A stretch of 64,000 nucleotides of DNA. Origin: Flavobacterium sp. (GTDB lineage Bacteria; Bacteroidota; Bacteroidia; Flavobacteriales; Flavobacteriaceae). The stretch is taken from assembly GCA_010365135.1 (NCBI GenBank), contig JAAFGY010000003.1:1-64000 (forward strand), read 5' to 3'. The position numbers were made by a program, and so were the translations under genes. The notes below the pieces were generated by a model. It saw only the letters and a program-made list of their open reading frames with translations. It did not search any database and had not been told where the DNA came from. This document shows, piece by piece, positions 41,213 to 48,950 of the stretch (the first letter of the stretch is position 1; every line of letters starts with the position of its first letter).

Positions 41213-41251
41213 TCAAAAAAAAAGCCTCCCGTTTTGTGGGAAGCTTTTTGC
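41213..41251 (-). terminator. Intrinsic terminator after the distal Met/Cys leader peptide
   Basis: Minus strand AAAAAGCTTCCCACAAAACGGGAGGCTTTTTTTTT. Confidence 0.88.
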
Positions 41252-41272
41252 TATGTAATTTTGATTTAAAAT

Positions 41273-41341
41273 CTAAGCAATAAACGACCCACAGGATTTT
41301 TCCTGCATCGATTTTGAAATATTGCAAACATTAAAATTCAT
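41273..41341 (-). CDS. Distal leader peptide MNFNVCNISKSMQEKSCGSFIA
   Basis: 23-codon ORF related in sequence to the proximal leader (TGCAAT..CAAA.TCGATG...AAATCC); contains internal hairpin CAGGA-AAAA-TCCTG. Confidence 0.7.
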   Translation of the reverse strand: MNFNVCNISKSMQEKSCGSFIA

Positions 41342-41495
41342 TTTTCTTTCTTTTGTTTGACAAATGTCTAAACTTTTATTTAGAAATCCAAATAAATTTT
41401 AAAAAAAATTATATAAGTTAACAAATCTTCAAACAATCAACAAATACATACTATGCTCTTTTTAATTTTTAACCTCAAAAAAAAGTTAAGATTAA

Positions 41496-41525
41496 TTTGC
41501 AATTCGATTTGGTTTCATACATTTG
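41496..41525 (+). promoter_or_regulatory. Candidate Bacteroidetes promoter for metK (TTTG-N18-TACATTTG)
   Basis: TTTG at 41496 and TACATTTG at 41518..41525, just upstream of the SAM-II element. Confidence 0.65.
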
Positions 41526-41538
41526 CACTCGAAATATT

Positions 41539-41590
41539 AGAGGAAAAATTTGAACTGATTGCAACCTCGTTAAAAAAATGCTAAAGCAGC
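41539..41590 (+). ncRNA. SAM-II riboswitch upstream of metK
   Basis: AGAGGAAAAATTTGAACTGATTGCAACCTCGTTAAAAAAATGCTAAAGCAGC: P1 GAGG/CCTC, loop AUUU...AUUGCA, 3' GUUAAA...GCUAAAG and CUG/CAG pseudoknot potential. Confidence 0.85.
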
Positions 41591-41656
41591 AACTCTCCTT
41601 TAGTGTTTCCCCCGCAATCCATTTTTTTCTCGCTTAATTTAAAAAATTATATTATT

Positions 41657-42907
41657 ATGGCTTATTTATTTACGTCAGAATCAGTGAGTGAAGGACATCC
41701 TGACAAAGTAGCTGATCAAATTTCAGACGCATTAATTGATAATTTCTTAGCATTTGACCCCGAGTCGAAAGTAGCTTGTGAAACTTTAGTAACAACTGGA
41801 CAGGTTATCCTTGCTGGTGAAGTGAAATCGAACACTTATTTAGACGTTCAAACTATTGCGAGAGATGTCATCAAAAAAATTGGATACACCAAAAGCGAAT
41901 ATATGTTTGAAGCCAATTCTTGTGGCGTTCTTTCGGCTATTCACGAACAATCTGCCGACATCAATCAAGGTGTTGAAAGAGCAAATCCAGAGGATCAAGG
42001 TGCTGGTGACCAAGGAATGATGTTTGGTTATGCCACGAATGAAACTGAAAATCTTATGCCTTTGGCTTTGGATATTGCACATGCTTTATTGATTGAATTG
42101 GCCAATATTAGAAGAGAAAATTCTGAAATTACCTATTTACGTCCGGATGCTAAATCGCAAGTAACTTTAGAATATTCTGACGATAACAAACCGCAACGAA
42201 TTGATGCGATTGTCATTTCGACGCAACACGATGATTTTGCTCCAGAAGTGGAAATGTTGGCCAAAATTAAAAGTGATTTGATCTCGGTTTTGATTCCTCG
42301 AATTAAAGCCAAATATCCTCAATATGTGCATTTCTTCAATGATAAAATCACGTATCACATCAATCCAACGGGGAAATTTGTTATTGGTGGACCTCACGGA
42401 GATACTGGATTGACAGGAAGAAAAATTATTGTAGATACTTATGGTGGAAAAGGAGCTCACGGTGGTGGAGCTTTCTCCGGAAAAGATCCAAGTAAAGTAG
42501 ATAGAAGTGCCGCTTATGCCACTCGTCATATTGCCAAAAACCTTGTTGCAGCCGGTGTTGCCGATGAGATTTTGGTTCAAGTTTCATATGCTATTGGCGT
42601 TGCACAACCTATGGGGATTTTTGTGGACACTTACGGAACTTCGAAAGTAAATTTGACCAATGGTGAAATTGCTAAAAAAGTGGAAGCTATTTTTGATATG
42701 CGTCCTTATTTTATCGAGCAACGTTTGAAATTGAGAAATCCTATTTATAGCGAAACTGCGGCTTATGGCCACATGGGACGTAAACCCGAAACGGTAACAA
42801 AAACTTTTTCTGCTCCAGGTGGGATTGAAAAAACAGTAACCGTTGAATTGTTTACTTGGGAGAAATTGGATTTTGTAGACGAAGTGAAAGCTGCTTTTGG
42901 ATTGTAA
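41657..42907 (+). CDS. metK: S-adenosylmethionine synthetase
   Basis: [62 protein letters not shown]. Confidence 0.97.
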   Translation: MAYLFTSESVSEGHPDKVADQISDALIDNFLAFDPESKVACETLVTTGQVILAGEVKSNTYLDVQTIARDVIKKIGYTKSEYMFEANSCGVLSAIHEQSADINQGVERANPEDQGAGDQGMMFGYATNETENLMPLALDIAHALLIELANIRRENSEITYLRPDAKSQVTLEYSDDNKPQRIDAIVISTQHDDFAPEVEMLAKIKSDLISVLIPRIKAKYPQYVHFFNDKITYHINPTGKFVIGGPHGDTGLTGRKIIVDTYGGKGAHGGGAFSGKDPSKVDRSAAYATRHIAKNLVAAGVADEILVQVSYAIGVAQPMGIFVDTYGTSKVNLTNGEIAKKVEAIFDMRPYFIEQRLKLRNPIYSETAAYGHMGRKPETVTKTFSAPGGIEKTVTVELFTWEKLDFVDEVKAAFGL

Positions 42908-42936
42908 AAAAATTCAAAATTTTATAGTACAAAAAA

Positions 42937-42973
42937 CCGCAATGTCTTTTTAGGATTGCGGTTTTTTGGTATT
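42937..42973 (+). terminator. Intrinsic terminator of metK
   Basis: AAAAAACCGCAATGTCTTTTTAGGATTGCGGTTTTTT. Confidence 0.85.
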
Positions 42974-42982
42974 AAACAAAAG

Positions 42983-43002
42983 CCCACGGTTTAAACCGTG
43001 GG
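42983..43002. repeat. Palindrome CCCACGGTTTAAACCGTGGG
   Basis: Perfect inverted repeat; second copy at 32678..32697. Confidence 0.85.
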
Positions 43003-43011
43003 TAACAATTA

Positions 43012-45714
43012 TTAAATATTATACTTCAAAGAAAAAATCAAATAGCGTGGTTGAACGGTATATTGCGAAGTTCTTGTAGAGAATTGCGAGAAACTATCGT
43101 CGTTAATGGATTTAGTGTTCAAGAGATTCGTTCCGCTAATTTTATATTCGAATTTGCTGTCTTTCTTTTGATAAATTAGGCTGGCGCTAAGAAAATCGTA
43201 CTGATTGTTTACCGTTTTTTCGGTGTTGTAATAGTGATAAAACTCGTATTCGGCAGTGAATGAAAAGCTATTTAGAAAATAATAATCTAATCTCGCAAAG
43301 GGTTTGTCCGTGTAAAAAATACTATTATCGTAATTATTTATTACAACATTGTAGCCAATTTCTAAATTGGGCATATCTTTATAATTGGTCGAAGTTTTCA
43401 GCGTATAACTTTGGGTGAAACTTTCCTTGGACGTTAGAATAGTGTTTTGAATATTATTGAACCGCGACCAATTGATAGTTGCCGCAACAGAAGCTTTATA
43501 ATTTTTCAAAAAAGAACGTCCATACGATCCACTCCCTGAAAGCGATTCGTCGGCAAAGTCTGAATTATAGGGAACCGAAGATTGGTTTACTCCATCGAAA
43601 AGGGCTTTTGTTTTTACGGCATTTATTCGTTTTGAATAGGTCAAAAATGCAGCAATATTTTCTAAATTAAACATATTGTATTTAAAATACCGCAATGAAT
43701 GTTGGCGTGCCGTTGCGTTTTCAAGCGTTCTACTTCCTTTTCGCAAACTATTATAATTGGAAAACACAAAACCTTCAGCCAACTGACTAATGTCGCTAAA
43801 ATTATTGGTGTACGAAAAATTATAGGTCAAGGATTGGGCTTTCTTAATTTGGTAAATGGCAAAAAAATCGGGTAATATTCTAGAGAAATTTTGGTTGTCA
43901 TTTGTTCCTAATTGTTCGTTTGACATGGTGTAACGATGCAAACTAACGCCAGGTGTAAACGTAAATTTACCCGTTAAAATCTTGTAATGCAATCCCAAAA
44001 AAGCATCATTAAATCTATAATTTACATCATTCACATTGACTTTGTTGACTAATTCATTGACTTGATGATTGTCTAGAATTTGATACATACTCGAATCAAA
44101 ATTTTGATTAGAATATGTATTTCCGACCGTAACATTGATATTACTTTTGGCTGTAAGCATATAATAATAATCCATTTTAGCATCGAATTTACTAGTCGTT
44201 ACAAAACGATTCTGACTGATGTCATTCCTATTTTGTCCAGGAATATATCCTACCAAATTAAAAGGTTGGGACTTTAGATTTGCATTATAAAATGGATCTT
44301 CTTCCTGATACAAATGTTGCATTTCGACAGCGAAAATATTTTTTTCGTTCATGGTATAAAACAAACTCAGGTTTTGATTGAGTGAAACAGGTTTTTGTCT
44401 TTTTGAAGTAGTAATCGTTTCGATTGTTGAAGCAGTATTCACAATCGATTCACGTAACAAAGGCGCGTCTTCCTGCTGTTTTGAAATCTTGGTCAAAACA
44501 TCATAATCAAACTGAAAATTGGTCGACGGTTTGTAAGTCGAACTCAACTTGAACATTCCCAAATTACTTTTTTGATGCGACAATTCTTCCCGGTTTTCGG
44601 TAGACTGAATCGCTGATGAATTAGGAGCTAAATAATTAATTTTCGATACCGTTTCTGTATCAGTAAGGGACGAAGAGATAATTCCAAAACCACTCAAACT
44701 CCAAGCTTTATTAACATTGTAAGAAAAATTCGCGGCTCCAAATTGAGTTTCAATCTCTTTCGCTCGATTGTTTCTTAAAAGTGAGATTCCAAGATCATTT
44801 GATGAAACATCAAAACTTGAACCTCCTTTTTTCATCATACTTTTAAATCCTCCTGTTAATTTAAAATAATCTTGGACTGTCATTGGCAATTCTCCAATAT
44901 TATTAAAATTGGTAATCAGATTGAGGCTGTATTTGGGACTGTAATAAAACAATTTTGGATTAATCAAATACCGGCTATCCATCATTCCAACTCCTATTCC
45001 TGCTGTCATATCACCAAACCAGAAATTCTTTTTCCCTGATTTCAATTTGATATTCATTGCCACATTGTCTTGATTGTTTTCAACACTTTTCAATATCGAG
45101 TTTTCGTTATAATTTCGAAGTACCTGAATTTTATCAATAGCATCGGCAGGAATGTTTTTGACACCTAGTTTGGTGTCGCCATCAAAAAAATCTTTGCCTT
45201 CGACCATCAATTTGGTAACTTTTTTGCCTTCCACTTCTATTTCACCATCAGCGTTAACTTCGACTCCGGGTAATTTTTTGAGGACATCCTCCAACTTTCT
45301 TTCAGTTCCAGATTTGAATGAATCGGCGTTGTAAACTATAGTATCTCCTTTGATAGAAACTGGCATTTCACGAATAATTTCAACCCCATTTAATTCATAG
45401 GCTCCTTCTTTCAAAGAAATATTTTTGTTGATATTCGCCGTAGAAGTCACAATTTCAACTTCTTTGCTTTCCATTCCGAGAAAACTTATTTTGATGATGT
45501 AGTTCGAATTGGGTTTCAAATTGAGGACATATTTTCCTTTGTCATTTGTTATTGCATAGGAATCCATCGCTTTTGTGCCTTGGTTTACCGCCATAACATT
45601 GGCCATTTCGACAGGAAGTGCTTTAGAGTCTGAAATTATTCCATCGAGTTTAATGGTTTGGGCAAAAGAGAAAAAACTGAAGCAGAAAAAAGCAACTATA
45701 ATTATGTATTTCAT
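43012..45714 (-). CDS. Outer-membrane beta-barrel protein with carboxypeptidase-like regulatory domain (TonB-receptor-like)
   Basis: IKLDGIISDSKALPVEMANVMAVNQG; PGVEVNADGEIEVEGKKVTKLMVEGKDFFDGDTKLGVKNIPADAIDKIQVLRNY. Confidence 0.88.
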   Translation of the reverse strand: MKYIIIVAFFCFSFFSFAQTIKLDGIISDSKALPVEMANVMAVNQGTKAMDSYAITNDKGKYVLNLKPNSNYIIKISFLGMESKEVEIVTSTANINKNISLKEGAYELNGVEIIREMPVSIKGDTIVYNADSFKSGTERKLEDVLKKLPGVEVNADGEIEVEGKKVTKLMVEGKDFFDGDTKLGVKNIPADAIDKIQVLRNYNENSILKSVENNQDNVAMNIKLKSGKKNFWFGDMTAGIGVGMMDSRYLINPKLFYYSPKYSLNLITNFNNIGELPMTVQDYFKLTGGFKSMMKKGGSSFDVSSNDLGISLLRNNRAKEIETQFGAANFSYNVNKAWSLSGFGIISSSLTDTETVSKINYLAPNSSAIQSTENREELSHQKSNLGMFKLSSTYKPSTNFQFDYDVLTKISKQQEDAPLLRESIVNTASTIETITTSKRQKPVSLNQNLSLFYTMNEKNIFAVEMQHLYQEEDPFYNANLKSQPFNLVGYIPGQNRNDISQNRFVTTSKFDAKMDYYYMLTAKSNINVTVGNTYSNQNFDSSMYQILDNHQVNELVNKVNVNDVNYRFNDAFLGLHYKILTGKFTFTPGVSLHRYTMSNEQLGTNDNQNFSRILPDFFAIYQIKKAQSLTYNFSYTNNFSDISQLAEGFVFSNYNSLRKGSRTLENATARQHSLRYFKYNMFNLENIAAFLTYSKRINAVKTKALFDGVNQSSVPYNSDFADESLSGSGSYGRSFLKNYKASVAATINWSRFNNIQNTILTSKESFTQSYTLKTSTNYKDMPNLEIGYNVVINNYDNSIFYTDKPFARLDYYFLNSFSFTAEYEFYHYYNTEKTVNNQYDFLSASLIYQKKDSKFEYKISGTNLLNTKSINDDSFSQFSTRTSQYTVQPRYLIFSLKYNI

Positions 45715-45765
45715 TAGGGTAATAATGTGATTTAGATTAATTTGAAAAATAACTTTGATTTAATC

Positions 45766-46671
45766 TTAATTACCTCCTCCCATTCGAATTTGTATTCCGC
45801 CATTGCCTCCACGACCTCGATTCATATCGCGAAATTCTTCCATTTTTTTAACTACTATTTCATCATATTCAGTTTGCGAAACCACTTTTCCTTTGGTAGT
45901 AGCCTTAATTGCTACTTTTTCTTTTGGATTTAGAACAATTTTAGAACATAAAATGACTGTTTTGCCATCGTTAATTTCTAAAATTAATCCTGGCAAGCCC
46001 CAATAATTTTCTGGACCTTGGCTTACAGGAATTTCTGGAGTGTACCACGCAGTTACTACAACCTCTTTAGGCATGTCGATTCCGCTCATAAAATCTGTTT
46101 TCTTATCATCCGTTTTCGCCTTAACTGCTACATCATCCTCTTTTTTGGGTCTGAAATTCCGAAAATCTGTCTTGCTTACTGGCCGAACGGCAGTCGCTTT
46201 GAAACAATTAAAACCCCCAATTACGCGCGTCTCCGCTTCCATTTTCCATTTTAAATTGGGTAATGAATCTTTTACTAAAAACTCTTTTCCCATAAATTCT
46301 TTGTCTACCGTAAACGATTTATCCTTTGTGTTTTTATAAAACGTTCCTCCGCCTCCCATCATAGAGCCCATCATACGCATACCGCCACCAACACCACCAC
46401 CTTGAGTAGGAGCATCGAGTTTTTCTTCCTCTTTATAAATGGAGGCCGACTTATCAAAATTGAGAATGAAAGTCTTTTCGAACATTGTTTTCATCCGATC
46501 CTCTATGGTTTTTTGCATTTCTGGAGTAATGTCTCTATTACCTTGCATTCGGTTTTTAAAATCAGCGGTACTTGTTTTAGTCTCGTACACTGCCATCCCT
46601 TGAAATTCCTGAGCCATAAGTCCTAAATGAACTGCGAGCATAAATGCTAATGTGAAAATAATTTTATTCAT
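45766..46671 (-). CDS. GLPGLI family protein
   Basis: AWYTPEIPVSQGPENYWGLPGLILEINDGKTVI. Confidence 0.92.
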   Translation of the reverse strand: MNKIIFTLAFMLAVHLGLMAQEFQGMAVYETKTSTADFKNRMQGNRDITPEMQKTIEDRMKTMFEKTFILNFDKSASIYKEEEKLDAPTQGGGVGGGMRMMGSMMGGGGTFYKNTKDKSFTVDKEFMGKEFLVKDSLPNLKWKMEAETRVIGGFNCFKATAVRPVSKTDFRNFRPKKEDDVAVKAKTDDKKTDFMSGIDMPKEVVVTAWYTPEIPVSQGPENYWGLPGLILEINDGKTVILCSKIVLNPKEKVAIKATTKGKVVSQTEYDEIVVKKMEEFRDMNRGRGGNGGIQIRMGGGN

Positions 46672-46939
46672 AACTTTAGATTTAAATTTTGTGTAACAAA
46701 TATGACCATTTAAAAGTAATTTTGTTACATTCTATTTGTTAAGAATATTATAATTAAGACTAAGTAAGTCGAAAGTTTTAAAGTCGTAAAGTCAAAAGGA
46801 TCAATAGTTACAACATTTCAAAATGCGACATTTTAACTTTTTTATTACTTATCTCAATTCTAAAAGGTTTATTGTAATTTAGCGTCTATTTAAAACCAAT
46901 AATTTAATTGCTAAATTCAGAAAAATAACACCTGAAATT

Positions 46940-47734
46940 ATGTGTAAAAAAATAATACTTCTTTTTTTTGTTTTCCACCTTACTGATATGATTGCACAAG
47001 AACAAAACGGAAAGGCGAAACTCATCTCAACACAAAATACAGACATTGATGCTTTTGTGGGCTTTGATGTGATGGAAAATCTATATTACATCAAAAATAA
47101 TGTTTTATACAAGAAAAGTGAGGACGAATTATGGCAGTATAAAAATGTTTCTTTGGGGAAAATAACCAAAATAGATCTTCAAAATCAATTGAAAATTATG
47201 TTGTTTTATGAAAATTTCAACACAATTATACTATTAGACAATCAGTTGAGCGAAACTCAAAAAATCAATTTTTCTGAAAATGAGATTCCAATTATCGTTG
47301 CTGCTGCTGGAATTGCTTCCCAAAATAGAGTATGGATTTACAATAGTTTGACTCAACAAATTGGTCTTTTCGACTATTTAAAAAATACATTTCAACCGAT
47401 AACCCATTCATTTAAAGGAAGTTTAAAGTATTATACTTCGGATTTTAATAGTTTTCAATGGATTGACGACAAATTCAATTGGTATTCGTGCGATGTCTTT
47501 GGGAAAATTACAACTTTGGGAAAAGTGGCTGAGTTTGACCAAATACAAGTTCTTGCAAATCAAATTGTTCTTTTTTCGAAAGATGGCAAATTATTTCTAC
47601 AGAACTTAAAGACAAATAGTATTTTCCCAATTGAAAATGTGGAAAAATCATTTAAGAATTTCTATTACAAAGACCAAATTTTGTCTATTTTTACAAACCA
47701 AGAAATTACAAATTATAAAATCACAATACCATAA
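46940..47734 (+). CDS. Secreted hypothetical protein
   Basis: Signal peptide-like N-terminus; directly abuts the dNK gene. Confidence 0.7.
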   Translation: MCKKIILLFFVFHLTDMIAQEQNGKAKLISTQNTDIDAFVGFDVMENLYYIKNNVLYKKSEDELWQYKNVSLGKITKIDLQNQLKIMLFYENFNTIILLDNQLSETQKINFSENEIPIIVAAAGIASQNRVWIYNSLTQQIGLFDYLKNTFQPITHSFKGSLKYYTSDFNSFQWIDDKFNWYSCDVFGKITTLGKVAEFDQIQVLANQIVLFSKDGKLFLQNLKTNSIFPIENVEKSFKNFYYKDQILSIFTNQEITNYKITIP

Positions 47735-48348
47735 TGCACATAGCAATAGCAGGAAATATAGGCGCAGGGAAAACAACTTTGACACGTTTACTAGCAAAAC
47801 ATTTCAAATGGGAACCCCATTTTGAAGACGTGGTTGACAATCCATATTTGGACGATTTTTATCATCAAATGGAACGTTGGTCGTTCAATTTACAAATTTA
47901 TTTCTTGAACAGTCGTTTTCGTCAAGTGCTGCAAATTCGCGAAAGCGGAAAAAAAATCATTCAAGACCGAACCATTTATGAAGATGCACACATTTTTGCA
48001 CCCAATCTTCACGCTATGGGATTGATGACGAATCGTGATTTTCAAAACTATTCTTCTCTATTTGAATTAATGGAATCTAAGGTCGAAGCGCCAGATATGC
48101 TTATTTATTTGCGCAGTTCAATCCCCAATTTAGTAAGCCAAATTCACAAGCGCGGTCGCGAATACGAAAACACCATTTCTATTGATTACCTCAACCGATT
48201 GAACGAACGTTATGAAGCTTGGATTCAGACTTATACCAAAGGAAGATTGTTGATAATTGATGTGGACAACATTAATTTTGTGGATAATCCCGAAGATTTA
48301 GGAATGATTATCAATAAAATTGACGCGGAATTGAATGGGTTGTTTTAG
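47734..48348 (+). CDS. Deoxynucleoside kinase
   Basis: MHIAIAGNIGAGKTTLTRLLAKHF; IIQDRTIYEDAHIFAPNLH; LRSSIPNLVSQIHKRGREYE. Confidence 0.93.
   Translation: MHIAIAGNIGAGKTTLTRLLAKHFKWEPHFEDVVDNPYLDDFYHQMERWSFNLQIYFLNSRFRQVLQIRESGKKIIQDRTIYEDAHIFAPNLHAMGLMTNRDFQNYSSLFELMESKVEAPDMLIYLRSSIPNLVSQIHKRGREYENTISIDYLNRLNERYEAWIQTYTKGRLLIIDVDNINFVDNPEDLGMIINKIDAELNGLF
48295..48348 (+). repeat. Direct repeat, copy 1 (3' end of the dNK gene)
   Basis: GATTTAGGAATGATTATCAATAAAATTGACGCGGAATTGAATGGGTTGTTTTAG. Confidence 0.85.
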
Positions 48349-48407
48349 TATTTACCGCAGCACTTTTCAAAGATGAGTTAAAAATTTCAATCAAAAAAAC
48401 TCATAAT

Positions 48408-48803
48408 ATGTATTTAAAAAAAAAGTTGGTTTGTGGGTCTTTAATTTTTGTTTTTCTGCTTCAAAGCTGTACTGTTTATCAAAAAACTTCCGTTACCATC
48501 TCGGAAGCAGCAGCAGCAAAAAATAAAGTTGTAATTACTAGAACTGACAATACAAAGCATAAATATAGAAAAATTGAACAAATCGATGGGCAGTATTTTG
48601 GAATTATAAAATCTAATGGAAATCTGGTTAATGTTCCATTGACAGAAAGCGAAATTAAATCGATTCTTCCTTTAAGCAAGACAGGTTCTACTTGGGCAAC
48701 AATTGGAATTATTTCAGGAACTGTAATTATTATATTGAGTATAATTGGAATTAATGCAGCAAATAATGCGGCTAAGGAAATTACTTTTCCATCCATTCCA
48801 TAA
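48408..48803 (+). CDS. Small hypothetical lipoprotein
   Basis: 131 aa; lipobox-like LIFVFLLQSC; C-terminal TM. Confidence 0.7.
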   Translation: MYLKKKLVCGSLIFVFLLQSCTVYQKTSVTISEAAAAKNKVVITRTDNTKHKYRKIEQIDGQYFGIIKSNGNLVNVPLTESEIKSILPLSKTGSTWATIGIISGTVIIILSIIGINAANNAAKEITFPSIP

Positions 48804-48819
48804 TTGCGACGAAGTATTT

Positions 48820-48867
48820 GATTTAGGAATGATTAAAATTGATGCGGAATTGAATGGGTTGTTTTAG
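48820..48867 (+). repeat. Direct repeat, copy 2 (duplicated dNK 3' end)
   Basis: GATTTAGGAATGATTAAAATTGATGCGGAATTGAATGGGTTGTTTTAG; 6-bp deletion and one substitution versus copy 1. Confidence 0.85.
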
Positions 48868-48895
48868 CACACCAATTTTAGCAATTAAATAAAAC

Positions 48896-48929
48896 AAAAA
48901 TGTCCCGAAAATTTTCGGGACATTTTTAT
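48896..48929. terminator. Bidirectional intrinsic terminator between convergent genes
   Basis: AAAAATGTCCCGAAAATTTTCGGGACATTTTTAT. Confidence 0.85.
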
Positions 48930-48950
48930 ACAATCTAGGAACTATACTTA

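Noticed and set aside
41603-41656. N-terminal extension of metK from a GTG ([18 protein letters not shown])
   Set aside because: Normal MetK start is [17 protein letters not shown] at 41657; upstream part is the leader RNA.
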